A stretch of 29,642 nucleotides of DNA from Vicinamibacteria bacterium (GTDB taxonomy: Bacteria; Acidobacteriota; Vicinamibacteria; Vicinamibacterales; 2-12-FULL-66-21), in assembly GCA_025937075.1 (NCBI GenBank), contig JAICSD010000004.1:1-29642 (forward strand), read 5' to 3'. The translations under genes and the position numbers were made by a program. The notes under the pieces are model-generated. The model had not been told where the DNA came from and did no database searches. It was given only the letters and a program-made list of their open reading frames with translations. Numbering within the stretch: position 1 is the stretch's first letter; each line of letters starts with the position of its first letter. Of this stretch, positions 15,002 to 24,448 are shown piece by piece.

Positions 15002-16317
15002 GTGCGCGCGACCCACACATAGATGGGCAACCCGGCGAGCAGCAGCAGAAAGCCGTAGGTCACGACATCGGTCCCGGCACCGGCGATGGCCCACATCGAA
15101 TACAGGAACGCGAGCGCGCATATGGTGCGGGCACCGGCGGTCAGGCGGTGTCGCGGGGACCGTCGCTCGGTCATGAAGGCCGCGAGCGAACAGAACGCAT
15201 ACGGGATCAGCGTGCTGAGCGTCGAGAGCAGGATGAAAAACGTGAACAGCTTCACGAGCCCGCGCCCGTAGTTCGCGGCGACGAGGAGGGTGGCGACCGC
15301 TGCGCCGATCGTAAATGCCGCCAGGGGCGTGCCGCGCCTCGAGAGCCGTGCGAAGACGCGCGGAAAGAGACCATCCTGCGCCACCGCCATCGGCAGCTGT
15401 CCGACGATCAGCGTCCACCCGTTGAGCGCGCCGAAGCAGGAGATCGCGGCGCCGAGCGCAACGAGGCGCGCCGCGTGATCCCCCGCAAGCAGCCGCGCGC
15501 CCTCGGCGAACGGTGCCGTCGTGGACGCGAGCGTTGCCGGGGGGACGATGCCCATCACACCGACGGTGCTGATGACGTAAATGCCCGCCGTGATCAAGGT
15601 TCCCGCGATTGTGGCGCGCGCAATCGTCCTCTCGGGATCCCGGATGCTACCGGCCGGAATCGTCGCACACTCCAGACCGAGGAACGCCCACAGCGTCAAC
15701 GTCGCGCTCTGTGTGACGTCGCCGAGCATCGCACGCGCGCCCGTGCTGCTCACGGCGAGATAGGCCGGATGGAAGTACACGAGCCCCGCCACACCGACCG
15801 CCAGCAACGGCACGATCTTGAGCGCCGTCGTCGCGAACTGCACCTGGCCGGCGGCGCGGACGCCGCGCGCGTTCACCGCAACCATCGTCCACATGATGCC
15901 GATCGCCAGCAATGGAGCGCCGACGGGCGAGCGAACAATTGCCGGAAAGAACGGATCGAGATATCCGACGCCGGCGACCGCCAACGCGGCGAGTGCGGAA
16001 CACGTCGAAATCCAGTAACCCCACGCGACCAGGAAGGCCGGGACGTCGCCGAACGCGTCGCGCGTGTACGCGTACAGACCGCCCGTCGCCGGCGTCGTGC
16101 GCGCCAGCCGCGCAAACACCAGCGCGAGGCACACCGAACCGCCGACGGACACGCTCCACCCTCCGAGGCTGATTCCGCCGAAGGGCGCGAGCGATGCCGG
16201 CAGCAGGAACACGCCTGAGCCGATCATGTTCCCCATCACGATCGAGACGGCCGTCCAGAAACCGATCGCCTGAACGGGCGCCGTCGCATTCGATGGCTTC
16301 GCCGTCGTAACCGACAT
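14998..16317 (-). CDS. APC-family antiporter, AdiC-like (arginine/agmatine exchanger type)
   Basis: This 439-residue, about 12-helix protein matches AdiC closely by eye: VMGNMIGSGVFLLPASLAPF (28-46), LTLWAFLGLECATIPAGSI (207-225) and YSMWAIAGAGTDVV (406-419). AdiC residues known to bind or gate the guanidinium substrate appear at matching positions: Tyr101 (AdiC Tyr93), Trp210 (Trp202), Glu216 (Glu208) and Trp301 (Trp293); the GSG at 33-35 is the unwound helix-1 motif. AdiC exchanges arginine for agmatine in acid resistance. Here the coupled gene encodes a deiminase, not a decarboxylase, so a guanidino-substrate/product exchange is more likely. It diverges from the CsgG-like gene. Confidence 0.87.
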   Translation of the reverse strand: MSVTTAKPSNATAPVQAIGFWTAVSIVMGNMIGSGVFLLPASLAPFGGISLGGWSVSVGGSVCLALVFARLARTTPATGGLYAYTRDAFGDVPAFLVAWGYWISTCSALAALAVAGVGYLDPFFPAIVRSPVGAPLLAIGIMWTMVAVNARGVRAAGQVQFATTALKIVPLLAVGVAGLVYFHPAYLAVSSTGARAMLGDVTQSATLTLWAFLGLECATIPAGSIRDPERTIARATIAGTLITAGIYVISTVGVMGIVPPATLASTTAPFAEGARLLAGDHAARLVALGAAISCFGALNGWTLIVGQLPMAVAQDGLFPRVFARLSRRGTPLAAFTIGAAVATLLVAANYGRGLVKLFTFFILLSTLSTLIPYAFCSLAAFMTERRSPRHRLTAGARTICALAFLYSMWAIAGAGTDVVTYGFLLLLAGLPIYVWVART

Positions 16318-16427
16318 GGGGTGCCGTCATCGTATACCGGAGTCGATAACTGGCCTCGCGGCGGCGTTTCGTGTTAGAAATGTCGGGCTTCCCAGCACAA
16401 CAACTCACCTGGCATCCGGAGGAGTCG

Positions 16428-17468
16428 ATGTCCAGAACAGTACGACTTCGGGGGATCATCCTCGCTGGCGGTCTTGCCGCGTTCGCGTCATCTGCCGGCG
16501 CGCAGGGAATCACGCAGCCGAAACCGGGCAAGGGCGGCAGCGCCGTCCAGGGAGCCGCAGGGACAGAGGGAAGCGCGGGCGACAAGGGCCTGGAGCACTG
16601 CACCGCGCCGATGGGCGCGGTCGCTGTCGTCGAACCGCAGGACGAAGTGCTCGTCGCGCTGCAGCGCTATCGCCTGTCATCGCCGGTCGGTCTCATCCGC
16701 ATGATGATCCAGCAATCCAACTGCTTCATCGTCGTCGAACGCGGCGTCGGGATGCAGAACATGATGCAGGAGCGCGCGCTGGGCGCATCGGGCGAGCTGC
16801 GGCAAGGCTCCAACATGGGCGGCGGCCAGATGGTGAACGCCGACTTCGTTCTCACGCCGTCCGTCGTGTTCTCCGAGAACAACGCGGGCGGTGTCGGCGG
16901 CGCGGTCGGCGGGCTCTTCGGGCATCGGGCGGCAGCCGTCGGGGCGGTGGCCGGCGGCCTCAAGTTCAAGGAAGCGCAGACGACGATGCTGCTGGCAGAT
17001 GCGCGGTCGGGTGTGCAGGTGTCCGCGGCGGAAGGGAGCACGAAGAAGGCCGACCTCGGGCTCGGCGGCGCGCTGTTCGGCGGCGGCGTGGGCGCGGCAG
17101 GCGGCGGCTACGGCAACACGAATGAGGGCAAGATCATTGCGGCGGCGTTCCTCGACAACTACAACAGCATCGTGGACGTCGTACGGAACGACAAGAGCCT
17201 GCAACGGAACGTCGGTTCGCTCAAGGCGGAGGCGGCCGCAGGCGGTACAACGAAGGCAGGCGCCGTCTTCGCCGAGGGAGACGTCCTCGTTCCGAAGATC
17301 GCGAACGTCCGGCTGCTTGCCGGGGCGAGCGATGCCGCAAAGGTGCTTGCGACGCTCGGCCGCGCGGACGAACTGGTCGTCATTGGCGCCGTCAAGGATG
17401 GATTCGTCAACGTGCAGGGAACCGCCGCGGTCGGCTGGGTGAAAGCCGTTCTCGTGATGAAGCGGTAG
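16428..17468 (+). CDS. CsgG-like secreted protein with C-terminal SH3-like domain
   Basis: The ATG at 16428 follows GGAGGAG and starts a 346-residue protein with a Sec signal (about 1-25). The central region (about 60-260) resembles the CsgG curli-secretion family: LIRMMIQQSNCFIVVERG (89-106), QNMMQERALG and MVNADFVLTPSVVF (135-148), plus Gly-rich strands GGALFGGGVGAAGGGYG. Residues about 286-346 form an SH3b-like module (NVRLLAGASDAAKVLATLGR...GWVKAVL). CsgG forms an outer-membrane pore and is a lipoprotein; no lipobox Cys is seen here, so a soluble or differently anchored variant is more likely. No CsgA, CsgB, CsgE or CsgF gene is nearby. Confidence 0.8.
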   Translation: MSRTVRLRGIILAGGLAAFASSAGAQGITQPKPGKGGSAVQGAAGTEGSAGDKGLEHCTAPMGAVAVVEPQDEVLVALQRYRLSSPVGLIRMMIQQSNCFIVVERGVGMQNMMQERALGASGELRQGSNMGGGQMVNADFVLTPSVVFSENNAGGVGGAVGGLFGHRAAAVGAVAGGLKFKEAQTTMLLADARSGVQVSAAEGSTKKADLGLGGALFGGGVGAAGGGYGNTNEGKIIAAAFLDNYNSIVDVVRNDKSLQRNVGSLKAEAAAGGTTKAGAVFAEGDVLVPKIANVRLLAGASDAAKVLATLGRADELVVIGAVKDGFVNVQGTAAVGWVKAVLVMKR

Positions 17469-17482
17469 CCCGAGGGGGGCCT

Positions 17483-19429
17483 ATGAAGCTGCGCTATCCG
17501 GCATCCTGCATCGGTCTGTTCGTCATCGGTCTCGCGATGGCGCCGTGCGCCGCCGGTCAGACCGATGGAAAGTCGCTGATTCCACGTGAGGTCCTGTTCG
17601 GCAATCCCGAGCGCGCGACGCCGCGGCTCTCGCCCGACGGTACGCAGCTCGCGTATCTCGCACCGGTGAACGGCGTGCTGAACGTGTGGGTGCGGACGCT
17701 CGGCAAGACCGACGATCGCGCCATCACGAACGACACCCACCGCGGCATCCGCCGCTACTTCTGGCAGTTCGACAACCGCCACATTCTCTATCTGCAGGAC
17801 GAAGGCGGAAACGAGAACTGGCGTCTGTATCAGACCGCGATCGCGACGAAGCAGACGAAGGATTTGACGCCGTTCGAAAAGGTCCGCGTCGACGTCGTCG
17901 CGTACGACCCGAAGCAGCCGGACACGATGCTGATCCAGATGAACAAGCGCGATCCGAAGCTGATGGACGTCCATCGGCTGGATCTGAAGACGGGCACGAT
18001 CGATCTGGACACCGAGAATCCCGGCGACGTCGACAGCTTCGCCGCGGACAATGAGCTGCAGGTCCGGGCGGCACAGGTCGTTACCGAAGATGGCGGGACG
18101 CTGATCCGCGTGCGCGACGATCCGAAGGCGCCGTGGCGTGAGCTGATCAAGTGGGGCCCGGACGAGACGCTCGGCGGCATCGACGGCTTTGCGCCGGACA
18201 ACAAGGCGCTCTGGCTCGTCACCAGCGTGAACGCGAACGCGTCGCGGCTGCTCGAAGTAGACATCGCGAGCGGCAAGCAGCGCGTCATCGCGGAAGACCC
18301 GATGTTCGACGTCGCGGGCACGATCACGCACCCGACGAAGAACACGCTCGAAGCGGTCGCGTTCCTGCGCGAGCGTCGCGACTACCGCGTCATCGATCCG
18401 AGCGTCCAGGCTGATTTCGACGCGCTGAAGAAAGTTCGCGACGGCGACATCTCCGGCATCAGTCCGGATTCATCGAACAACAAATGGATCGTTGCCTTCG
18501 TGAGCGACAACGGGCCCGTCTACTGGTATCTCTACGACCGCACGACGAAGAAAGCGAGCGTGCTGTTCAGCAATCAGCCGAAGCTCGAACAGTACACGCT
18601 CGCGCGCATGAAGCCGATCAGCTACACGGCGCGTGACGGCATGAAGCTCTACGGATATCTGACGACGCCCGCCGGGAAGGAGCCGAAGAACCTCCCGATG
18701 GTGCTGTTCGTCCACGGTGGTCCGTGGGGACGCGACGTGTGGGGCTACGATCCCTACGCGCAGTGGCTTGCGAACCGCGGCTACGCGGTGCTGCAGGTCA
18801 ACTTCCGCGGATCGACCGGCTACGGGAAGCAGTACGTCAACGCGGGCGACCGTCAATGGGCCGGCGCGATGCACACCGATCTGCTGGACGGGAAGGACTG
18901 GGCCGTCAAGCAGGGGGTCGTCAATCCCTCCAAGGTCTGCATCATGGGCGGCAGCTACGGCGGCTACGCAACGCTCGCCGGCGTGGCCTTCGCCCCCGAC
19001 GCCTTCACCTGCGGCGTCGACATCGTCGGTCCCAGCAACCTGAACACGCTGCTGAAGACGATCCCGCCGTACTGGACCACCGGCCTCGCGATGTTCCATC
19101 GCCGCATGGGGGACACCGAGGAGGTCCTGAAGGCGCAGTCGCCGCTCTTCAAGGCGGATCAGATCAAGGCGCCGCTGCTGATCGGCCAGGGCAAGAACGA
19201 TCCACGGGTGAACAAGGCGGAGAGCGATCAGATCGTGCAGGCGATGCGAAAGAACGGGAAGGACGTCGAGTACTACGTGTTCCCCGACGAAGGGCACGGC
19301 TTCCAGCGTCCGGAGAACAACAGCGCTTTCAATGCGGCCACCGAGCGCTTCCTCGCGAAGTATCTCGGCGGCGAGGCCGAGCCGCCGACGGCGGCTGAAG
19401 CGAAGCTGCTCGAGAGCGTCAAGCAATAG
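17483..19429 (+). CDS. secreted S9 family (prolyl oligopeptidase-like) serine peptidase
   Basis: The 648-residue protein has a Sec signal (about 1-26), an N-terminal beta-propeller (about 35-370, with TolB-like strands such as SPDGTQLAYLAPV), and a C-terminal alpha/beta hydrolase. The catalytic triad is visible: Ser491 in GGSYGGYA, Asp573 in GKNDPRV and His605 in DEGHGFQRPEN; the oxyanion loop is FVHGGPWGRD (409-418). It matches dipeptidyl/acylaminoacyl-peptidase-type S9 enzymes that cut short peptides, here probably in the periplasm. It starts 14 bp after the CsgG-like gene and is probably co-transcribed. Length is normal for the family. Confidence 0.92.
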   Translation: MKLRYPASCIGLFVIGLAMAPCAAGQTDGKSLIPREVLFGNPERATPRLSPDGTQLAYLAPVNGVLNVWVRTLGKTDDRAITNDTHRGIRRYFWQFDNRHILYLQDEGGNENWRLYQTAIATKQTKDLTPFEKVRVDVVAYDPKQPDTMLIQMNKRDPKLMDVHRLDLKTGTIDLDTENPGDVDSFAADNELQVRAAQVVTEDGGTLIRVRDDPKAPWRELIKWGPDETLGGIDGFAPDNKALWLVTSVNANASRLLEVDIASGKQRVIAEDPMFDVAGTITHPTKNTLEAVAFLRERRDYRVIDPSVQADFDALKKVRDGDISGISPDSSNNKWIVAFVSDNGPVYWYLYDRTTKKASVLFSNQPKLEQYTLARMKPISYTARDGMKLYGYLTTPAGKEPKNLPMVLFVHGGPWGRDVWGYDPYAQWLANRGYAVLQVNFRGSTGYGKQYVNAGDRQWAGAMHTDLLDGKDWAVKQGVVNPSKVCIMGGSYGGYATLAGVAFAPDAFTCGVDIVGPSNLNTLLKTIPPYWTTGLAMFHRRMGDTEEVLKAQSPLFKADQIKAPLLIGQGKNDPRVNKAESDQIVQAMRKNGKDVEYYVFPDEGHGFQRPENNSAFNAATERFLAKYLGGEAEPPTAAEAKLLESVKQ

Positions 19430-19721
19430 AGCAACGCCCAACTCCCAACCTCCAACTCCTTCAGCGCGCCCTCTGAAGTGTTCATGTCGCGCGCGAGCGC
19501 CGCGTACGGCGCGTCCGACTGGCCGAGCAGGAATACCTTCAGCCGGTCGAAGTGCTCAGTCTTCAGCGTCACGGAAATCCTCACGATTTACCGGTGGCAC
19601 CGGTCGATTCGCGGGAGCCCAGGGGAGCTTTACGATGAAGCGCCTGGCAAGTCCCGTCACGTTCCTCACCTCCGGCTCGTTTCACGGAACCATGACTTCG
19701 CCGGACGGCGCTCGGTGACAT
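19430..19721. other. gene-poor region between the S9 peptidase and lipoprotein genes
   Basis: This 292-bp stretch holds the ECF-sigma fragment and the low-complexity run CAACTCCCAACCTCCAACTCC (on the minus strand, repeats of GGAGTTG and variants). It also has an ACCGGT-GGC-ACCGGT-like pair (about 19588-19603) and further sequence without a convincing gene. I see no intrinsic terminator. Confidence 0.6.
19453..19584 (-). pseudogene. C-terminal fragment of an ECF-type sigma factor
   Basis: Read leftward, FDRLKVFLLGQSDAPYAALA followed by RDMNTSEGALK matches the region-4 start of a class of ECF-like sigma factors, which usually reads F-x-R-L-K-x-F-L...G-x-x-APY-x-x-LA...M-S/T-E-G-A-V/L-K, then an R-rich recognition helix. 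Here the reading runs straight after ALK into ELEVGSWALL, encoded by a GGAGTTG-type low-complexity stretch (about 19432-19460), so the recognition helix is lost. The 5' half of the gene is missing too. It therefore looks like a decayed remnant left by a deletion or insertion. Confidence 0.55.
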
Positions 19722-20129
19722 TCAGTCCCCGGCCAGCAGCGCCGCGAGGATCAGGATCGTGCCCACCGCTGCGCCGGCGCCCGCGGCCACGCCGATCGCA
19801 ATCGAGCGAGCCGGGTTGCTGTGGTCGGTTTCCAGCGAGACACGCGCGACGTCCGAGAGCGCAATCGTCATTGGCGATTCCGCAACGCGCGTGTTCCGCT
19901 GAACTACGATGGACGTCTCCGTAGCCGTCATCAGCGTCCCCTTGATGGTTTTGCCGGTTGTCAGCTCTACCCTGACGATCGATCCCGCCGGAAGCCGCTG
20001 CACGTAATCGGCCATCACGCCCGTCCGGGGCGTCGTCACGGGTTGCGAGCGGCTCGCGCGAAGGCCCGCGCTCGCGCAACCCTGGAGCAGCGATGCACAC
20101 AACGTCACGGCAATGATCTGTTTCAGCAT
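19722..20129 (-). CDS. small lipoprotein with an Sm-like segment and C-terminal hydrophobic helix
   Basis: The ATG at 20129 follows GGAG and begins MLKQIIAVTLCASLLQGCAS, a type II signal peptide with lipobox LLQGC (Cys18). The 135-residue protein then has a small beta-rich part with an Sm/SH3-like pattern, RVELTTGKTIKGTLMTAT followed by ETSIVVQRN, and a Gly/Ala-rich hydrophobic end (IAIGVAAGAGAAVGTILILAALLAG). I do not recognise a named family. The next gene upstream in the operon is the outer-membrane barrel (52 bp apart), which suggests an envelope role. The first 65 residues of the long open frame are a shadow. Confidence 0.7.
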   Translation of the reverse strand: MLKQIIAVTLCASLLQGCASAGLRASRSQPVTTPRTGVMADYVQRLPAGSIVRVELTTGKTIKGTLMTATETSIVVQRNTRVAESPMTIALSDVARVSLETDHSNPARSIAIGVAAGAGAAVGTILILAALLAGD

Positions 20130-20142
20130 GGTTCGTCTCTCC

Positions 20143-20163
20143 GGCGGCCCTGAAAGGGCCGCC
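20143..20163. repeat. palindromic element, copy 2 (GGCGGCCCT core)
   Basis: GGCGGCCCT pairs perfectly with AGGGCCGCC around a GAA loop (9-bp stem). Directly next to it, CTACG-T-CGTAG (20164-20174) forms a second small hairpin. It lies in the 52-bp gap between the barrel and lipoprotein genes. Copy 1 at 14123-14141 has the same core in reverse orientation (loop TTC). Confidence 0.55.
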
Positions 20164-20181
20164 CTACGTCGTAGCAATCGA

Positions 20182-20847
20182 TCAGAAGTCGACGCCGAAG
20201 CCGAAGCGCAGCAGCGCGTCTGCGACGCCGTTACGAAATCCCACGCGCAGATCGCTTCGGAAGAACGCGCGCTGCGTGATGTACGCCTTGAATCCGGTCT
20301 CGACGAACGGCCGCACGAACGCACGCGTCTCGGGTCCGACGGTCGTCGCTGGCTCGAGGCGCGTCGCCTGGCCGGTGCGCGCGTCGTAGACGATGAGCGG
20401 CTGCCGCTCTTCGCGGCTTTGCTCCCACACGACCTGGGCGCCCGCGCCGAGATACGGGTGGAACCACTGGTTGCGGAAGAACTGGTACTGCTGCGCGATC
20501 GCGATGTGCCGTCGCGAGAACGTCACCTGCGATTGCGCGTACGCCGGGCGGCCGTTGACGACCAGCGGGCGCACGACGTAGCGCTCCGTGCTCGTCGTGA
20601 CGCTTGCGTCGATCTGCGTCTTCAGGTGATCGGTCCAGTACCAGCCGGCGCCGCCGCCCGCGTCCAGGATGCGATTGGCCCAGTCGTCGTAGCTCTCAGG
20701 CTGGGTCTTGCGGACGTTCAACCAGCCGAGCGTTCCCGACACATCGCCGCGCATCAGCTGTGTTGACGCCCTGGCGTCCTGCGCGAGCGCGGGACAGGCC
20801 GCGAGCACGCCTGCAACGGCCATCGTTCCAACGAGCAGTGCCCTCAT
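20182..20847 (-). CDS. outer-membrane beta-barrel protein (hypothetical)
   Basis: This 221-residue protein has a Sec signal ([23 protein letters not shown], signal cleavage after ALA) and alternating aromatic/polar strands, for example [31 protein letters not shown] and [20 protein letters not shown]. It ends in Phe (VDF), the usual C-terminal signature of outer-membrane barrels inserted by the BAM complex. Eight strands fit the size. No family name is recognised, so porin or stress-linked OmpW-like roles are only possibilities. It precedes the lipoprotein gene and is divergent from the GMC oxidoreductase gene. Confidence 0.78.
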   Translation of the reverse strand: MRALLVGTMAVAGVLAACPALAQDARASTQLMRGDVSGTLGWLNVRKTQPESYDDWANRILDAGGGAGWYWTDHLKTQIDASVTTSTERYVVRPLVVNGRPAYAQSQVTFSRRHIAIAQQYQFFRNQWFHPYLGAGAQVVWEQSREERQPLIVYDARTGQATRLEPATTVGPETRAFVRPFVETGFKAYITQRAFFRSDLRVGFRNGVADALLRFGFGVDF

Positions 20848-20941
20848 GACCTGTAAGGCGGAGAGGACCGGGGGAAAGGCTCACGGTACGCGGAGCCGGT
20901 GTCGCACGTCGGCCGCGTTCTGGTGCATAGTACGCGGCACC

Positions 20942-22594
20942 ATGCAGATCATTTCCTCGCCGCGCGTCTACCCCGTCATCATCATCGGCAGCGGCGCATC
21001 GGGCGGCATGGCCGCGTGGAACCTCACGCGTCAGGGGATCGACGTCCTGCTGCTGGACGCGGGGGACAAGTTCGATCGATCGAAATTCTGGACGCACGTG
21101 CAGCCGTGGGAGGCGCGCGAGCGGCTCGCGCGCGGCGAGAAGCCGCCGCAGTTCTTCCTCGATACCAAGGAACAGCCGTACCTCACGCCCGACGACCGTC
21201 CGTTCGAGCTGACGCGCGTGTGGGGGCACGGCGGGAAGACGAACGTCTGGGGGCGCGTCAGCCTGCGCTACTCCGAGATGGATCTGAAGGCGTCGGAACG
21301 GGACGGATGGGAGATCCCGTGGCCGATCTCGTACTCGGAGATCGCGCCGTACTACGACCGTGTCGAAGAGCTCATCGGTGTGTGCGGCGGGACCGATGAT
21401 TCCGACGTCCTGCCGGGCAGCAAGTACCTTCAGCCGCCGCCGGCGCCGCGCTGCGGCGAACGGCTGCTGATGCGCGGCATGCGCAAGATCGATATCCCCG
21501 TCGTTGCCGGCCGGCGCGCGAACATGACGCGGCCGACGCGCGGCTTCGCCGCGTGCCACTACTGCGGCAACTGCGGGGCGGGCTGCGACACGGCCTCCTT
21601 CTTCTGCTCAGCGGATCACCTGCTGCCCGATGCGATCAAGACGGGCAAGCTCGAAATCCGCTCGAACGCCGTCGTCGGACGGATTCTGACGGACAAGGAC
21701 GGCCTTGCGACCGGCGTGCAGTACTTCGATCGGCAGAGCGGCGTCGAAGGGCAGGTGCGCGGGAAGGTGATCGTCGTCGGCGCGAGCTGCGTGGATTCGA
21801 CGCGCATCCTGCTCAACTCGAAATCCGAGCGATACCCGAACGGCATCGGCAACGGGTCCGACGTGATCGGGCGCTATCTGTGCGAGCAGATGCGCATGAA
21901 CATGACCGGCTTCTTCCCCGTGCTGCTGGGGACAGAGACGCGCAACGATCGGGGCATCGGCGGCGAGCACATCTACATGCCGCGCTTCAACCATCGCGCC
22001 GGCAGGAAGCGCGACTACCTGCGCGGCTTCGGCGCGCAGTTCTGGAATACGGGCGCGAGCATCTACGGCGCGCATTACGGCTCGGCATCGATTCCAGGGT
22101 TCGGCGCGTCCCTGAAGAAAGAGATCAAGCGGCGCCATCCGGCGTGGTTCGAGATCCATCCGTTCGGCGAGGTGCTGCCTTACGCGCACAACCGCATCAC
22201 GGTCGATCCATCGCGCACGGACAAGTACGGCCTGCCGCTGCCGCGCATCGATTATCGGATCGGCGAGAACGAGCGAAAGATGGCGGAGCACATGTCGGAC
22301 ACCGTCGAGGAGATCGTCAAGGCCTCCGGCGGCGAGCTCGTGAACTACGAGCGGGGTGAACTGGATGCCATGGGCTCGGCGATCCACGAACACGGCACGT
22401 GCCGCATGGGCGCGGATCCGAAGAAGTCCGCGCTCAACCGCTTCAACCAGATGCACGAAGTGAAGAACGTGTTCCTCGTAGACGGCTCGGCGTTCCCGAA
22501 CGCGTCAGAGAAAAATCCCACGCTCACGATCCTCGCGCTCTCGTGGCGCGCGACGGATTATTTGGGAGATGAGATAAAGAAGGGCAATTTGTGA
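20942..22594 (+). CDS. GMC oxidoreductase (FAD subunit of a gluconate-dehydrogenase-type complex)
   Basis: The ATG at 20942 starts a 550-residue flavoprotein with the FAD dinucleotide motif [16 protein letters not shown] (13-28), the GMC loop [18 protein letters not shown], and the C-terminal catalytic pair His484 (HEHGTCRMG) and Asn525 ([10 protein letters not shown]). Its closest type is the flavin subunit of gluconate 2-dehydrogenase and related sugar dehydrogenases. A cysteine cluster [11 protein letters not shown] (205-215) plus Cys222 is unusual for classical GMC enzymes and resembles the Fe-S region reported in bacterial FAD-dependent glucose and fructose dehydrogenases. No signal peptide is seen; it may travel with the Tat-signalled subunit 3 encoded 12 bp downstream. 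Confidence 0.9.
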   Translation: MQIISSPRVYPVIIIGSGASGGMAAWNLTRQGIDVLLLDAGDKFDRSKFWTHVQPWEARERLARGEKPPQFFLDTKEQPYLTPDDRPFELTRVWGHGGKTNVWGRVSLRYSEMDLKASERDGWEIPWPISYSEIAPYYDRVEELIGVCGGTDDSDVLPGSKYLQPPPAPRCGERLLMRGMRKIDIPVVAGRRANMTRPTRGFAACHYCGNCGAGCDTASFFCSADHLLPDAIKTGKLEIRSNAVVGRILTDKDGLATGVQYFDRQSGVEGQVRGKVIVVGASCVDSTRILLNSKSERYPNGIGNGSDVIGRYLCEQMRMNMTGFFPVLLGTETRNDRGIGGEHIYMPRFNHRAGRKRDYLRGFGAQFWNTGASIYGAHYGSASIPGFGASLKKEIKRRHPAWFEIHPFGEVLPYAHNRITVDPSRTDKYGLPLPRIDYRIGENERKMAEHMSDTVEEIVKASGGELVNYERGELDAMGSAIHEHGTCRMGADPKKSALNRFNQMHEVKNVFLVDGSAFPNASEKNPTLTILALSWRATDYLGDEIKKGNL

Positions 22595-22606
22595 CAGGAG
22601 GACCGA

Positions 22607-23194
22607 ATGGATCGCCGCCAGGCTTTGAGAGCCCTCGGGACAGTCGCTGCCGGTGCAATGACGACGCCGGTCTGGGTGAAGTCGCTCGCCGCGGTGTCGC
22701 GCCAACAGGCGCACTCTCACGGCGCCGAGACCGCGATGGCCGCCGCCGATTGGACGCCGAAGGTACTCAGCGCGCACCAGAACGAATCGGTGATCGTGCT
22801 CACCGAGCTGATCATCCCTGAGACCGACACGCCCGGAGCGAAAGGCGCGCGTGTCAACCGCTTCGTGGACGGCGTGCTGTCAGAGGCGAAGGCGGAGGAT
22901 CGTACCAAGTTCCTGAAAGGACTCTCGTGGGTGGACGAGCGAAGCCGCGCGCTTTACGGCAAGGACTTCACGGGCGCCGCGGCTGCCGATCAGACCGCGC
23001 TCCTGACGCGGCTGTCGGCGCAGGGGAATCCCGACAAGGAGGAGCCGCTCGGCCGCGAGTTCTTCGAAGTGATCAAGGGGATGACGATCGACGGCTACTA
23101 CACGACCGAGATCGGACTTCGAAAGGAACTGGGTGACAGCGGCCAGCTCTTTCAAGCGGTGTCACAGGGCTGCGATCACCCGCAGCATCAATGA
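22607..23194 (+). CDS. gluconate 2-dehydrogenase subunit 3 family protein (Tat-exported)
   Basis: The 195-residue protein follows AGGAGG and has a Tat-type signal (MDRRQALRALGTVAAGAMTT). It then matches gluconate 2-dehydrogenase subunit 3: LSAHQNESVIVLTELIIPET at 55-74, DTPGAKGARVNRFVDGVLSE at 75-94, and GREFFEVIKGMTIDGYYTTE near the C-terminus. The small subunit supports folding and Tat export of the flavin subunit. The normal third subunit, a triple-heme cytochrome c, is not adjacent. Its stop lies 11 bp from the convergent sugar dehydrogenase stop. Confidence in family is high, in substrate low. Confidence 0.9.
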   Translation: MDRRQALRALGTVAAGAMTTPVWVKSLAAVSRQQAHSHGAETAMAAADWTPKVLSAHQNESVIVLTELIIPETDTPGAKGARVNRFVDGVLSEAKAEDRTKFLKGLSWVDERSRALYGKDFTGAAAADQTALLTRLSAQGNPDKEEPLGREFFEVIKGMTIDGYYTTEIGLRKELGDSGQLFQAVSQGCDHPQHQ

Positions 23195-23205
23195 AACGCC
23201 CAAAG

Positions 23206-24429
<1,224 letters not shown>

Positions 24430-24448
24430 GTGACCTCCCGTACGACGA

